DNA of 64,000 bases from Thalassococcus_A lentus (GCF_028023555.1 NZ_JAQIOY010000003.1:434001-498000); one strand, 5' to 3'; counted from the first letter of the stretch, positions 53,131 to 62,653 are shown. Notes: a model not told the origin generated them from the letters alone. Made by a program: numbers and translations.

Positions 53131-54990
53131 ATGACTCGTTTTGGCCGAACGTTTTGGCTGACCGCATCGACACTCGCCATGGCAAGCGCCGCTCAGGCGC
53201 AGGACGATGTGATCGATCTTGGCACTTTGACTCTCTATGCCCTGCAGTCGGACTTTGAACTTGAGCGCACAGGCACGACCGTTGATGTGCTTGAAGCTGA
53301 GGTCGTGAATAACGCCCTCACCCTTGGCGATGCGCTGGATTCCGTTCCCGGCGTTTCACTGACATCAAATGGCGGCATCGGCGCTTCCACTGCACTGCGC
53401 GTGCGCGGCCTGCCCGAACGTTACACACCTGTCTATTACAATGGCATCGAAGTCGCAGATCCCTCTGGCGTCTACACCCAGTTCGATTTCGCCAACGCCC
53501 TGCCCGGCGCAATTGACCGTGTCGAAGTTCTGCGCGGCTCTCAGTCGGCCCGGTTTGGTGCAGGCGCCGTTGCCGGCACGATCGCTATGAACAGCGCTCA
53601 AGCACCCGAAGGTGGCGACAGCCTGCTGTCCTATGGCCTTGAGTACGGCAGCTACAACACACGCCGCGGAAACCTGTCGATGGGCTTCTCGACCGACAAC
53701 GCAGGGTTTGCGCTTTCCATCGCTTCGGTTGCGACAGATGGGTTCAGCGCGGTCGATGGTCCGCTCTATGATGACGATGACGGCTACAGCGGGACGCAAT
53801 TGTCTTTTGACAGCTATGTGGACGTGACGCCTGACCTGCGTCTTGGTCTGACCGGCTTTGTTCTGCGCTCCAGCGCGGGCTACGACAGCCCCGGCGCCAC
53901 AATCCCGGCAAGCGGTCTGTCGGAAACCGACAGTCGCGGTCTGCGCGCCTATGCGGAACTGACAACTGGCGCGATCCAGCACAGCTTTGACATCAGCCAG
54001 TACCGGATCGACAGAACGCTGACCAACTCGGGCAGCTTCTTCTCCGGCCCGGTCAGCACCTTCGCAGGCGAACGTGATGCGGCCAGCTACAAGGGCATCT
54101 GGGATGCCTCCGAAGCCTATACACTGATCTACGGTCTGGATTGGAAGCGTGAAGACGCCGCCGCCGCGCCAGAAGCGGTGACCAACCGGGGCGCATTTGT
54201 CGAAGCGCACTGGAGCCCGAACGACACGCTGGATCTGTCATTCTCGTTGCGGCAGGACAATCATTCCGCGTTTGGCGACTTCACGTCGGGCCGTGCGACG
54301 GTCGCGTGGCAGGCCACCCCGGACTGGACAATCCGGGCCGTGTTGTCCAACGGCTTCCGCGCTCCCGCTTTGGATGAGCTTTACAACCCATTCTACGGCA
54401 ACCCGAACCTTGAGCCCGAAAAAAGCCGCAGCGCCGAGCTGGGTGCGGAACGTCTGTTTGCCAATGGCGGCAGCATTCGCGGCACACTGTTCTACACCGA
54501 GATCGACAACCTGATCGCCTATTTCGATCCGGATGGGTTTCTTGGCCCGATCCCCGGTGGATATGCGCAGGTTCCCGGCGAGAGCGTAACAAAAGGTCTG
54601 GAACTGTCGGGCATGATGCCGCTGGGCGATCGCACGGAATTGATGGGCAGCTTTACATACACCGACTCGCGCGACTCCAATGGTGACCCGCAGCAACGCG
54701 TTCCGCGCTATGACCTGTCTCTGGCCGTCGAAAGCCAACTGACAGACCGTCTGACCGGTATGTTGAGCGTGCAGCATCAGGTGGACTTCCCTGACACGTT
54801 CGGTGTCGGCTTCTCGCCGGTTTCCGTGGATGACTTCACTACGGTCGATGCCCGCATCGGCTATGAGTTCGACAACGGAATCGAAGCCTATGTGCGCGTC
54901 GAAAACCTGCTCGATGCCGACAATGCACGCATCCCTGACTACAACCGGGCGGGCCGCTCGGTGTACTTTGGGGTCAATGCTTCTTTCTAA
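53131..54990 (+). CDS. btuB: TonB-dependent cobalamin receptor
   Basis: Outer-membrane receptor for B12, 619 aa. The start at 53131 (MTRFGRTFWLTASTLAMASA) yields a signal peptide cleaved near AQA; GGAAAGGAT precedes it. A plug domain (about 45-150: TLGDALDSVPGVSLTSNGG, RVEVLRGSQSARFGAGAVAG) precedes a 22-strand-type barrel ending in the outer-membrane signature YFGVNASF with a terminal Phe. Specificity for B12 is inferred from the riboswitch and the btuFCD genes. Overlaps the next gene by 14 bp. Confidence 0.93.
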   Translation: MTRFGRTFWLTASTLAMASAAQAQDDVIDLGTLTLYALQSDFELERTGTTVDVLEAEVVNNALTLGDALDSVPGVSLTSNGGIGASTALRVRGLPERYTPVYYNGIEVADPSGVYTQFDFANALPGAIDRVEVLRGSQSARFGAGAVAGTIAMNSAQAPEGGDSLLSYGLEYGSYNTRRGNLSMGFSTDNAGFALSIASVATDGFSAVDGPLYDDDDGYSGTQLSFDSYVDVTPDLRLGLTGFVLRSSAGYDSPGATIPASGLSETDSRGLRAYAELTTGAIQHSFDISQYRIDRTLTNSGSFFSGPVSTFAGERDAASYKGIWDASEAYTLIYGLDWKREDAAAAPEAVTNRGAFVEAHWSPNDTLDLSFSLRQDNHSAFGDFTSGRATVAWQATPDWTIRAVLSNGFRAPALDELYNPFYGNPNLEPEKSRSAELGAERLFANGGSIRGTLFYTEIDNLIAYFDPDGFLGPIPGGYAQVPGESVTKGLELSGMMPLGDRTELMGSFTYTDSRDSNGDPQQRVPRYDLSLAVESQLTDRLTGMLSVQHQVDFPDTFGVGFSPVSVDDFTTVDARIGYEFDNGIEAYVRVENLLDADNARIPDYNRAGRSVYFGVNASF

Positions 54991-55831
54991 GACCATAAAG
55001 GCCGCCGCGCTGCTGATTTGCAGTGCGGCGGCTTTCCCGGCCACGGCGCAAACACAGACTGCAGCGCCAGTCCCGGCACGCGTTGTTTCGCTGAACGTCT
55101 GCACCGATCAGCTTGCCCTGCTTCTTGCGCAGCCCGGCCAACTGGTTTCGGTCTCGCGGCTGGCCCATGACGCCCGAACCGCAGTTCTGGCCGAGCAGGC
55201 CCGCGCCATCCCGTCAAACGATGGGAGCGCCGAAGCGGTTGTCCTGCTGCAACCCGATCTCGTGATTGCAGGAACTTGGACGACACAGTCAACGGTTCAA
55301 ATGCTGGAAAGGCTGGGCTACCGGGTCGAGCTCTTTGCTCCGGCCAATGCACTGTCCGATGTGCGCGAAACGATCCGGCGTATGGGCGTTTTGTTGGGCC
55401 AAACCCAGAAGGCCGAGCAAATGATCGCTGACTTTGACAGCAAGCTTGAGGCCCTGCGCGCGCAATCCGGCCAATCACCTCGCGTAGCGCTTTACTATGC
55501 ACTGGGGAACACCGCAGGACGGGAAACCATGCCGGGCGATTTGCTGGATGCCGCGGGCATGTCCAACATCGCCGAAGAACGTGGCTTGCCCTTTGGCGGC
55601 CGACTGCCGCTCGAAAGCCTTTTGCTGGAAGACCCGGACCTTGTATTGATCGGCCAGCCCTACGGCGGCCATGCGCGCGCGACTGAGTTGCTGACACATC
55701 CCGCCCTGCAAAGATCCGGCGCACTGCACGAGATTGAAACAGGCCCAAGCTGGACCTGCGAGTTGCCGCATCTACTGGATGCTGTGCAGGAGCTGATCGC
55801 CCTACGGCGCCAGTGGGAGGCCAGCCAATGA
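54977..55831 (+). CDS. btuF: Periplasmic cobalamin-binding protein (BtuF type)
   Basis: A 284-aa class III solute-binding protein with a signal peptide (MLLSKTIKAAALLICSAAAF, cleavage near ATA). The two-lobe pattern is seen as RVVSLNVCTDQLALLLAQPG and ETMPGDLLDAAGMSNIAEE. Starts inside the end of btuB and overlaps btuC by 4 bp. Delivers B12 to the ABC permease. Confidence 0.9.
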   Translation: MLLSKTIKAAALLICSAAAFPATAQTQTAAPVPARVVSLNVCTDQLALLLAQPGQLVSVSRLAHDARTAVLAEQARAIPSNDGSAEAVVLLQPDLVIAGTWTTQSTVQMLERLGYRVELFAPANALSDVRETIRRMGVLLGQTQKAEQMIADFDSKLEALRAQSGQSPRVALYYALGNTAGRETMPGDLLDAAGMSNIAEERGLPFGGRLPLESLLLEDPDLVLIGQPYGGHARATELLTHPALQRSGALHEIETGPSWTCELPHLLDAVQELIALRRQWEASQ

Positions 55832-56808
55832 AACTGGGTTTGGTATTGGCCGCGCTGACCGTCGTCTTGTTTCTGGCCTCGCTCATGATTGGGCACAGCA
55901 CCTTGCCCCTTGGCGCTGCCCTGACCGGGCTGATCGGCGCCGGAGAGCCGCTGCACCAGATGGTGATGCATGAGATCCGCCTGCCCCGCGCACTTTTGGC
56001 TGCCATGATCGGTGCAGCGCTGGGTTTGTCAGGCGCGGCCATGCAGGGCTACCTGCGCAATCCGCTGGCCGAACCCGGCCTGATCGGCGTGTCAGGATCC
56101 GCCGCCTTGGGCGCCGTCATAGCCCTGCAAACCGGGTTTGCCGCAACCTTTGCGCTGGCCTTGCCATTGACCGCCCTGACCTTTGCGCTGCTGGCCGTTG
56201 CATTGATCCTCGCGCTGGCTGGCCCGCGTGGTGGCTCATTGACCCTTATTCTGGCAGGCATCGCCATCTCCGCTCTGGCCGGTGCTTTGACATCACTCGT
56301 TCTGAACCTGTCACCCAACCCCTATGCTGCTTCCGAGATCGTGTTCTGGATGATGGGATCCGTAGCCGATCGTTCCATGCAGCATGTCTGGCTGGCCGCG
56401 CCAATCATGGCCTTGGGGTTTGTGCTTCTTGCGACGCTGGCGCGCGGTCTGGATGCCCTGACGCTGGGTGAAGATGCTGCCGAAAGCCTTGGGGTTTCCC
56501 TGCGCAGCCTGCGCCTGAGGTTGTTGCTGGGCACTGCGGCTGCCGTCGGTGCGGCAACAGCGGTGGCTGGCGCTGTCGGCTTTGTCGGATTGATCGTACC
56601 GCACATCCTGAGACCCTTTTGCCGCGCGCGCCCATCACGCTTGTTGTGGGCCTCGGCTTTGGGCGGTGCAGCGATGGTTCTGGCGGCAGACATCGCCACG
56701 CGCCTGATTTTGCCGGATAGGGATCTCAAACTTGGCGTGCTAATGGCGATCGTCGGCGCGCCATTGTTTCTGCACTTGATCTACAAGACCCGGAGGCTGG
56801 ACGCATGA
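55828..56808 (+). CDS. btuC: Cobalamin ABC transporter permease (BtuC/FecCD family)
   Basis: A 326-aa polytopic permease with about ten helices. FecCD signatures include RLPRALLAAMIGAALGLSGA, QGYLRNPLAEPGLIGVSGSA and VGFVGLIVPHILR. Forms the channel with the downstream ATPase. 4-bp overlaps on both sides. Confidence 0.94.
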   Translation: MKLGLVLAALTVVLFLASLMIGHSTLPLGAALTGLIGAGEPLHQMVMHEIRLPRALLAAMIGAALGLSGAAMQGYLRNPLAEPGLIGVSGSAALGAVIALQTGFAATFALALPLTALTFALLAVALILALAGPRGGSLTLILAGIAISALAGALTSLVLNLSPNPYAASEIVFWMMGSVADRSMQHVWLAAPIMALGFVLLATLARGLDALTLGEDAAESLGVSLRSLRLRLLLGTAAAVGAATAVAGAVGFVGLIVPHILRPFCRARPSRLLWASALGGAAMVLAADIATRLILPDRDLKLGVLMAIVGAPLFLHLIYKTRRLDA

Positions 56809-57557
56809 CGGGCCTTCTGCATCTCGACCATCTCACAGTGCGCCGCGATGGCTGTCCGGTTGTGGATGATGTCTCGCTGAAGATCACGCCGGGTGAGTGT
56901 GTCGGTTTGATCGGTCCGAATGGCGCAGGCAAAACGACCCTGCTGCGTGCTGCACTTGGATTGCTGCCGCACGAGGGCCAGTCGAGCCTCGCTCAGATGG
57001 CGCCGCGTGATCGTGCCGCCCAGGCCGCTTGGCTGCCGCAGTCACGCGAAATTGCCTGGCCCGTTCCCGTGCGCGATCTGGTTGCCTTGGGTCGTTTGCC
57101 GCATGGGCGCAAATCCGGCCCCGCTGACGAGGAAGCCATTCAGGCCGCCATGGCAAGAATGGGGCTCGAGACCTTTGCCGATCGTCCGGCGACGCAGCTT
57201 TCCGGCGGGGAACAGGCGCGTGTTCTGATCGCGCGAACACTGGCACAGGACACGCCCTTGCTGATGGCCGACGAACCTATCGCCGGGCTGGATCCCGCCG
57301 CGCAATTGTCCACGCTGACCGTCTTGCGGGATTTGTCGCGAGAGGGGCGCGCGGTGCTTTTGTCATTGCACGATCTCAGCCTTGCTGCCCGGTTCTGTTC
57401 ACGCCTGATCATGCTGGATCAAGGACGCAAGGTTGCAGATGGGCCACCCGTCGAGGTGCTCACACAGCCCAACCTCGCCAAGACATTCCATTTGCGGGCG
57501 CGCATTCACGAAACGCCCGAAGGGCCAATCGTCCAACCGCTGGAGACAACGCGATGA
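56805..57557 (+). CDS. btuD: Cobalamin ABC transporter ATP-binding protein
   Basis: A 250-aa ABC ATPase: Walker A GPNGAGKTTLLRA, signature LSGGEQARVLIARTLAQD, Walker B PLLMADEPIAGLDP, H-loop LLSLHDLSLAAR. FepC/BtuD-like. Energises BtuC. Overlaps both neighbours by 4 bp. Confidence 0.95.
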   Translation: MTGLLHLDHLTVRRDGCPVVDDVSLKITPGECVGLIGPNGAGKTTLLRAALGLLPHEGQSSLAQMAPRDRAAQAAWLPQSREIAWPVPVRDLVALGRLPHGRKSGPADEEAIQAAMARMGLETFADRPATQLSGGEQARVLIARTLAQDTPLLMADEPIAGLDPAAQLSTLTVLRDLSREGRAVLLSLHDLSLAARFCSRLIMLDQGRKVADGPPVEVLTQPNLAKTFHLRARIHETPEGPIVQPLETTR

Positions 57558-58369
57558 CCCCCCCTGTCGTGAAAGGGCCTCAGCGCATCGTCTGCCTGAC
57601 CGAAGAAACGGTCGAGACGCTCTATCTGCTGGGCCAGCAGGATCGCATTGTCGGTGTAACAGGCTACGCCGTGCGCCCGCCCCGGGTGCGGCAGGAAAAG
57701 CCGAGGGTTGGCGCCTTTACCACTGCGGATGTGCCCAAGATTCAGGCGCTGAACCCTGATCTGGTGCTGACCTTTTCGGACCTGCAGGCTGACATAGCCG
57801 CAGAACTGATCCGGTCGGGGCTGTCCGTTCTGGCCTTCAACCAGCGCAGCGTTGCCGGCATTCTCGACATGATCGAAACCCTGGGCGCCCTGACAGGCAG
57901 CGCTGCAGACGCGCAGGCCATCATTGACCGTTTCGATGCCCGCCGCACCGCGCTTGAGACCCGCACCTTGCAGATTCGACCGCGGGTTTGGTTCGAGGAA
58001 TGGGACGAGCCGCTGATTTCAGCCATCGGATGGGTATCGGAACTGATTGCAATTGCGGGGGGCGAAGATGTCTTTGCCCCGCTGGCGCGCAAACAGGACG
58101 CACAAAGCCGGATTGTCAGCGAAGCGCAGATCATTGAGGCGCAACCAGACATCATCATCGGATCATGGTGCGGCAAGAAGGTACGCCCGGAACGCATCAT
58201 GGCGCGCCAAGGGTGGGGCAGTATTCCTGCTGTCCAAAATGAGCGCGTCTACGAGATCAAATCCCCTTTGCTGCTGGCGCCGGGCCCGGCAGCGCTCACC
58301 GAAGGGCTTGAAGCCTTGGTCCGGGTCATCGACCCTGTCGCAAACCGGCAAAAGGAAACGGTATGTTAA
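57554..58369 (+). CDS. Second cobalamin-binding-type protein, no signal peptide
   Basis: A 271-aa class III (BtuF-like) binding protein: QRIVCLTEETVETLYLLGQQ, DRIVGVTGYAVRPP, and RVWFEEWDEPLISAIGWVSE with GGEDVF. The N-terminus (MTPPVVKGPQRIV) begins directly with the first strand and has no signal sequence, unlike btuF three genes upstream, and no better upstream start exists because it overlaps btuD. It may act in the cytoplasm as a corrinoid carrier. Overlaps exbB by 7 bp. Confidence 0.85.
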   Translation: MTPPVVKGPQRIVCLTEETVETLYLLGQQDRIVGVTGYAVRPPRVRQEKPRVGAFTTADVPKIQALNPDLVLTFSDLQADIAAELIRSGLSVLAFNQRSVAGILDMIETLGALTGSAADAQAIIDRFDARRTALETRTLQIRPRVWFEEWDEPLISAIGWVSELIAIAGGEDVFAPLARKQDAQSRIVSEAQIIEAQPDIIIGSWCGKKVRPERIMARQGWGSIPAVQNERVYEIKSPLLLAPGPAALTEGLEALVRVIDPVANRQKETVC

Positions 58370-58995
58370 CGCCCATTTTTGAGTTCCTGTCTCTGGGTGG
58401 CCCCGCGCTCTGGGCCATTGCCGCACTTTCGGTCGGGGCGCTGGCCTTGATCCTTTGGAAGGTGTTTTCCCTGTCGCGCATGGGCCTGTGGCGCACGGCC
58501 CGCGCGGAAGAGGCCTTGCAAACCTGGATTTCGGGGCAGCCGGAAGAGGCCATCGCCCATCTGGAAAATCGACCCGGTTTGCGCGCCCGTGTGCTGCGCG
58601 GCGCTATGCAGGCCCGGGTCAACCTGCCCGAAGCCGACGCGCGAGAGGAAACGGCCCGTCTTGCCCGAGCGGCCCTGACCGAAACCCGCGCGGGTCTACG
58701 CCCGCTTGATCTGGTTGTCACGATTGCGCCTCTGATCGGGCTTTTGGGGACCGTGCTGGGGATGATCGAAGCGTTTCAGGCGCTTCAAGCCTCGGGGAAC
58801 CGCGCCGATGCAGCTGCGCTTGCCGGTGGCATATGGGAGGCGCTGCTGACCACTGCGGCAGGCATGGGTGTCGCAATTCCAGCCTCGATCGCGCTGTCAT
58901 GGTTCGACGGGCTGGCCGATGGTCTTGCCCATGACCTCGAAGACCTTGCAACGCGGCTCTTCACCGCGCCGATGCCGAACGGGCCTGCTGATTAA
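58363..58995 (+). CDS. exbB: ExbB/TolQ/MotA-family proton channel protein
   Basis: A 210-aa inner-membrane protein with three helices (about 14-32, 122-142, 160-182) and the family motifs VVTIAPLIGLLGTVLGMIEA and ALLTTAAGMGVAIPASIALS. Uses the proton gradient with ExbD to energise TonB. Its place inside the B12 operon implies a dedicated TonB motor. Overlaps the upstream gene by 7 bp. Confidence 0.93.
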   Translation: MLTPIFEFLSLGGPALWAIAALSVGALALILWKVFSLSRMGLWRTARAEEALQTWISGQPEEAIAHLENRPGLRARVLRGAMQARVNLPEADAREETARLARAALTETRAGLRPLDLVVTIAPLIGLLGTVLGMIEAFQALQASGNRADAAALAGGIWEALLTTAAGMGVAIPASIALSWFDGLADGLAHDLEDLATRLFTAPMPNGPAD

Positions 58996-59369
58996 TGCTG
59001 AACCTCGCCGATCATAACCCGCGCAGGCGCCGCCCCAGCCTGACGCCGATGATCGACGTGGTCTTCTTGCTGCTTGTGTTCTTTATGCTTGCGGCCCGAT
59101 TTGGCGCGCCTGTTTCACAGCCGGTCGAGCTTGGTGGCCAAGGCGCGGGCTATACCGGTGCCCCACGGCTGGTCACAGTTCTGCCAGATCGTTTGCTGCT
59201 GAATGGCATTGAGGTTGCCGACCTCGCAGGCGCCTTGCAGCCTCTTGTTGCAGATCCATCCGATGTGATCGCGCTTCGCGCCGGCGATAACGTAACGGTT
59301 CAACGTTTGATCACCGTGCTGTCTGACTTGCGCGCCGCCGGTTACACCGGCGCTGCCGTGGTGGAATAG
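58995..59369 (+). CDS. exbD: ExbD/TolR-family protein (first copy)
   Basis: A 124-aa bitopic protein. The N-terminal helix begins RPSLTPMIDVVFLLLVFFML, with the proton-carrying Asp in PMIDVVFLL, followed by a periplasmic domain. TAATG overlap with exbB. Works with ExbB and the second ExbD. Confidence 0.93.
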   Translation: MLNLADHNPRRRRPSLTPMIDVVFLLLVFFMLAARFGAPVSQPVELGGQGAGYTGAPRLVTVLPDRLLLNGIEVADLAGALQPLVADPSDVIALRAGDNVTVQRLITVLSDLRAAGYTGAAVVE

Positions 59370-59372
59370 GCC

Positions 59373-59753
59373 ATGCGGTTTACCTCCACTTCCAGCCGCC
59401 GCAGGCAGGCCGAACCCATCGTACCGATGATCAACGTCGTATTCCTGCTGTTGATCTTTTTCCTGATGACCGCGCAGATCGCGCCGCCGGAACCGTTTGA
59501 AATGGCGTTGCCCGAAGCAGAGGGCCAGCCCACCGAGTCAGTGGCGCTTCCGCTGTTTTTGTCGCGTGACGGCCTGTTGGCGCATGGAGAGGCACGCGGC
59601 GCAGACGCACTGGCCGCGGCCGCCGCTGCTGGGCCCGTGATCCTGCAGGCACACGCCCAAGCAGACGCCCAAAGCTTGGCGCGGGCGCTGTCTGATCTGG
59701 TGGCCATGGGCGCCATCGACATCACGCTTGTTACACAGGAGCCGCAGCAATGA
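59373..59753 (+). CDS. ExbD/TolR-family protein (second copy)
   Basis: A 126-aa paralogue of the preceding gene, 3 bp downstream. In its helix the sequence reads PIVPMINVVFLLLIFFLMTA: the functional Asp is replaced by Asn (PMIN versus PMID). It is therefore unlikely to carry protons by itself and may form a hetero-oligomer with the first copy. Overlaps tonB by 4 bp. Confidence 0.9.
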   Translation: MRFTSTSSRRRQAEPIVPMINVVFLLLIFFLMTAQIAPPEPFEMALPEAEGQPTESVALPLFLSRDGLLAHGEARGADALAAAAAAGPVILQAHAQADAQSLARALSDLVAMGAIDITLVTQEPQQ

Positions 59754-60979
59754 GGTTTCTGGAAGGCTCGGCCTTTTTGGCTCTGGCGGGCGCATTGCAC
59801 ATTGCCGCCTTTTCCCTGAGCGACACCACGGGATCGCAAATGGCAGGCGGCGCGGGCGGGCGGTCCGAAGTGACTTTGCGTGCTGCGCCCGGCGATCTGC
59901 AAGAGCTTGTGGCACAGTGGGTCAAACCACCCGAATTGCCCGCCTTACCCGACCAGATGCAGCCCGCAGCCGCCTCTACGAACCCGGCGCCGCCTGCGCT
60001 GATAAATCCCGGGCCAAATCCGCCCGGCAACTTGGATGTACGCACGGCCCTTTTGGCACCGCAATCGGAAACCGCACCGCTTTTGGATCCACGCCTGCCT
60101 GCCCAGCCAAGGCTCGCGATGCCCGACATCCCAACCCTGTCTGAACCCGATGCCGCAGACTTGGCACCGGAACCCACGCTACAACAAACAGCACCGCAAC
60201 CAGACCAGACGGTGACGCGGGTTGCGCTGCCCGCCCCGGCACTGCGCACTGCCCCGTTGGACGAAAGACCGCAAATAGACACACGGCTTCCGGCTCAACC
60301 CCGCCTTGCACCGCCAGAACCACCCGAAATGCCAGTGGTCGAAGCACCCACCGACAAAGCCGATTTGGAAACAGTCTTTTCGCCAAACCGACCGGCAGCG
60401 CCCAGACCGCCGCAGCCCTTTGCCTCTCCCGAGGCGCCAAAGCTGCCAAATGTGGATGTTGCAACGGCCACCTCGCCACTGGCCCCGGCAACGTCGCGCC
60501 GCCCGGCATTGCGTCCGGACGGGCTTAAACCGCCGCCTGCGCCCAATCCGCCGAAACGCGTAGCGCAACCGTCCAAGAAAAAGCCTGCCGCCAAGGCCCG
60601 TCCGGCCCAGCGCGCCGCTGGATCCGGCGGCGGTGCAAAAGCCGCCAAACCGGCCGCCAAACCCAAGGCAACCGTTCGCAAGGGTCCCAGCAAGGCCCAG
60701 CAAAACAAACTGAAGGCAAAATGGGCGGCACAAGTGTCACGTGCCGCAGCCCGGGCCCAGCGCGCTCCGCGTGGCGGTGCATCAGGGACAGCGTCAGTGC
60801 GCTTTGCGCTGTCTCCGTCGGGCAGATTGCAATCAGTTTCGATCAGCCGCTCCTCTGGCAGCAGCGCCGTGGACAAAGCAGCCCTGCAGGCCATCAGACG
60901 CGCCCGCTTCCCCCGCGCCCCCGGCGGGCTGAACCAATCCAGCTACAGCTTTTCGGTTTCGCTGCGGTTCTCGCGCTGA
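59750..60979 (+). CDS. tonB: TonB-family protein
   Basis: A 409-aa energy transducer, long for TonB. An N-terminal hydrophobic segment (about 7-25) anchors it in the inner membrane. A long Pro/Ala-rich periplasmic spacer (about 60-300) follows, with two copies of a LDPRLPAQPRLA-like segment and a Lys/Ala-rich part. The C-terminal TonB domain (about 330-409) has SVRFALSPSGRLQSVSISRS and AIRRARFPRAP. Last gene of the B12 operon. Confidence 0.92.
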   Translation: MRFLEGSAFLALAGALHIAAFSLSDTTGSQMAGGAGGRSEVTLRAAPGDLQELVAQWVKPPELPALPDQMQPAAASTNPAPPALINPGPNPPGNLDVRTALLAPQSETAPLLDPRLPAQPRLAMPDIPTLSEPDAADLAPEPTLQQTAPQPDQTVTRVALPAPALRTAPLDERPQIDTRLPAQPRLAPPEPPEMPVVEAPTDKADLETVFSPNRPAAPRPPQPFASPEAPKLPNVDVATATSPLAPATSRRPALRPDGLKPPPAPNPPKRVAQPSKKKPAAKARPAQRAAGSGGGAKAAKPAAKPKATVRKGPSKAQQNKLKAKWAAQVSRAAARAQRAPRGGASGTASVRFALSPSGRLQSVSISRSSGSSAVDKAALQAIRRARFPRAPGGLNQSSYSFSVSLRFSR

Positions 60980-61055
60980 TCCCCTCAAGGCACCCCATCC
61001 CTTGACCCGGCTTGGTCCGACCGATACCTCCCGAAGGAAGAGCACAGGACCCGCC

Positions 61056-61853
61056 ATGACCTTGATCACCGACAGCCATTGCCATCTCGACTTTGACAGC
61101 TTTGACGACGATCGGGCGCAGGTCATCGAAAACGCGCTGCAGGCTGGTGTCCACCGCATGGTGACCATCTGCACCTGTCTGCGGCACGAACCGCAGGTGC
61201 GGGCCATTGCCGAAACCCACGCGCCAGTCTTCTACGCGGCGGGAACCCACCCGATGAGCGCTGCAGACGAACCTTTGGCAACATTGGAAGAACTGGTCGC
61301 GCTGGCCCAGCACCCCAAGTTCGTCGGCATCGGCGAAAGCGGGCTGGACTATCACTACACCGCCGACAGCGCCGATATTCAGAAACAAAGCCTGAAGATC
61401 CACATTGAGGCCGCACAGGAAACCGGTCTGCCACTGATCATCCACGCCCGTGATGCCGATGACGACATGGCGCGCATCCTGACCGACGGCTATCGGCAGC
61501 GCCCCTATTCCTGCGTCATGCACTGTTTTTCTTCCTCGCCGGAACTGGCCCGAGCGGCCTTGGATCTGGGGTTTTACCTGTCGATGTCCGGCATCACCGC
61601 CTTTCCCAAAAGCGGCGATCTGCGCGACATCTTTGCCGCGGCACCGCTGGATCGTATTCTAGTAGAGACCGACAGCCCGTATCTTGCCCCGCCGCCCCAC
61701 CGCGGCAAACGCAACGAACCGGCCTATGTCGCCCACACCGGGCGGCGCGCTGCGGAAACCTTTGACCTCAGCTACGAGGACTTTGCCAAAGCCACCGAGG
61801 CGAACTTTGACCGGCTCTTTTCCAAGGCCGCCCAATGGAAAGCCGCCGCATGA
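61056..61853 (+). CDS. tatD: TatD-family metal-dependent DNase
   Basis: A 265-aa TIM-barrel hydrolase. Metal ligands are visible: DSHCHLDFD, GESGLDYHY, IHARDADDD, CVMHCFSSS and ETDSPYLAPPPHRGKRNEP. The start at 61056 opens directly with the first ligand strand. Overlaps the MBL gene by 4 bp, a common pairing in this group. Confidence 0.95.
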   Translation: MTLITDSHCHLDFDSFDDDRAQVIENALQAGVHRMVTICTCLRHEPQVRAIAETHAPVFYAAGTHPMSAADEPLATLEELVALAQHPKFVGIGESGLDYHYTADSADIQKQSLKIHIEAAQETGLPLIIHARDADDDMARILTDGYRQRPYSCVMHCFSSSPELARAALDLGFYLSMSGITAFPKSGDLRDIFAAAPLDRILVETDSPYLAPPPHRGKRNEPAYVAHTGRRAAETFDLSYEDFAKATEANFDRLFSKAAQWKAAA

Positions 61854-62653
61854 GCAAGGGCGAACTGCGATTTACCATTTTGGGCTGCGGATCGTCCGGC
61901 GGTGTGCCGCGCCTCGGCGGGCACTGGGGGGATTGTGATCCCGAAAACCCCAAGAACCGCCGCCAACGCTGCTCGATGCTGGTGGAGCGGGAAACACCCA
62001 ACGGGGTGACACGCGTTCTGATCGACACATCACCGGATTTGCGCAACCAACTGCTGCAGGCCGGTGTCGGCGCGCTCGACGGAGTCGTCTGGACGCATTC
62101 CCACGCCGACCACACCCATGGTGTGGATGATCTGCGCATGATCGTTTTCAATATGCGCGAACGGCTGAAATGCTGGGCCGACGGCCATACGCAGAACGAT
62201 CTCTTTTCGCGATTTGGCTATGCCTTTGTCCAGCCCAAGGGCTCGCCCTATCCGCCCATTCTGGACATGCATACGATCGACGGCCCAGTGACCGTTGATG
62301 GCGCTGGCGGCCCGATCACGCTGACACCGTTCGAGGTCAACCATGGCAGCATCGACTCGCTCGGCTTTCGCATCGGGGACCTTGCGTATTTGCCAGATGT
62401 CGCAGAGATGAATGAAGATGCCTTTGCAATTTTGCAAAATCTGGACTGCTGGGTCCTGGATGCACTCAGACGAACACCCCACCCCACCCACGCCCATCTT
62501 GATCTGGCATTGGAGTGGATTGCGCATGTTTCACCGCGCCGCGCGGTGCTGACAAACATGCATATTGATCTGGACTACGAAACCGTAAGAGCCGAAACGC
62601 CCGATAATGTGACCCCGGCCTATGACGGCATGGTGATCCGTTATGCGCTGTAG
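61850..62653 (+). CDS. MBL-fold metallo-hydrolase (PhnP-like)
   Basis: A 267-aa beta-lactamase-fold phosphodiesterase-like protein. N-terminal FTILGCGSSGGVPRLGGHWG and the zinc motif WTHSHADHTHGVDDLR match the PhnP group, which includes cyclic phosphodiesterases. Co-transcribed with tatD (4-bp overlap), suggesting nucleic-acid or nucleotide turnover. Confidence 0.88.
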   Translation: MSKGELRFTILGCGSSGGVPRLGGHWGDCDPENPKNRRQRCSMLVERETPNGVTRVLIDTSPDLRNQLLQAGVGALDGVVWTHSHADHTHGVDDLRMIVFNMRERLKCWADGHTQNDLFSRFGYAFVQPKGSPYPPILDMHTIDGPVTVDGAGGPITLTPFEVNHGSIDSLGFRIGDLAYLPDVAEMNEDAFAILQNLDCWVLDALRRTPHPTHAHLDLALEWIAHVSPRRAVLTNMHIDLDYETVRAETPDNVTPAYDGMVIRYAL

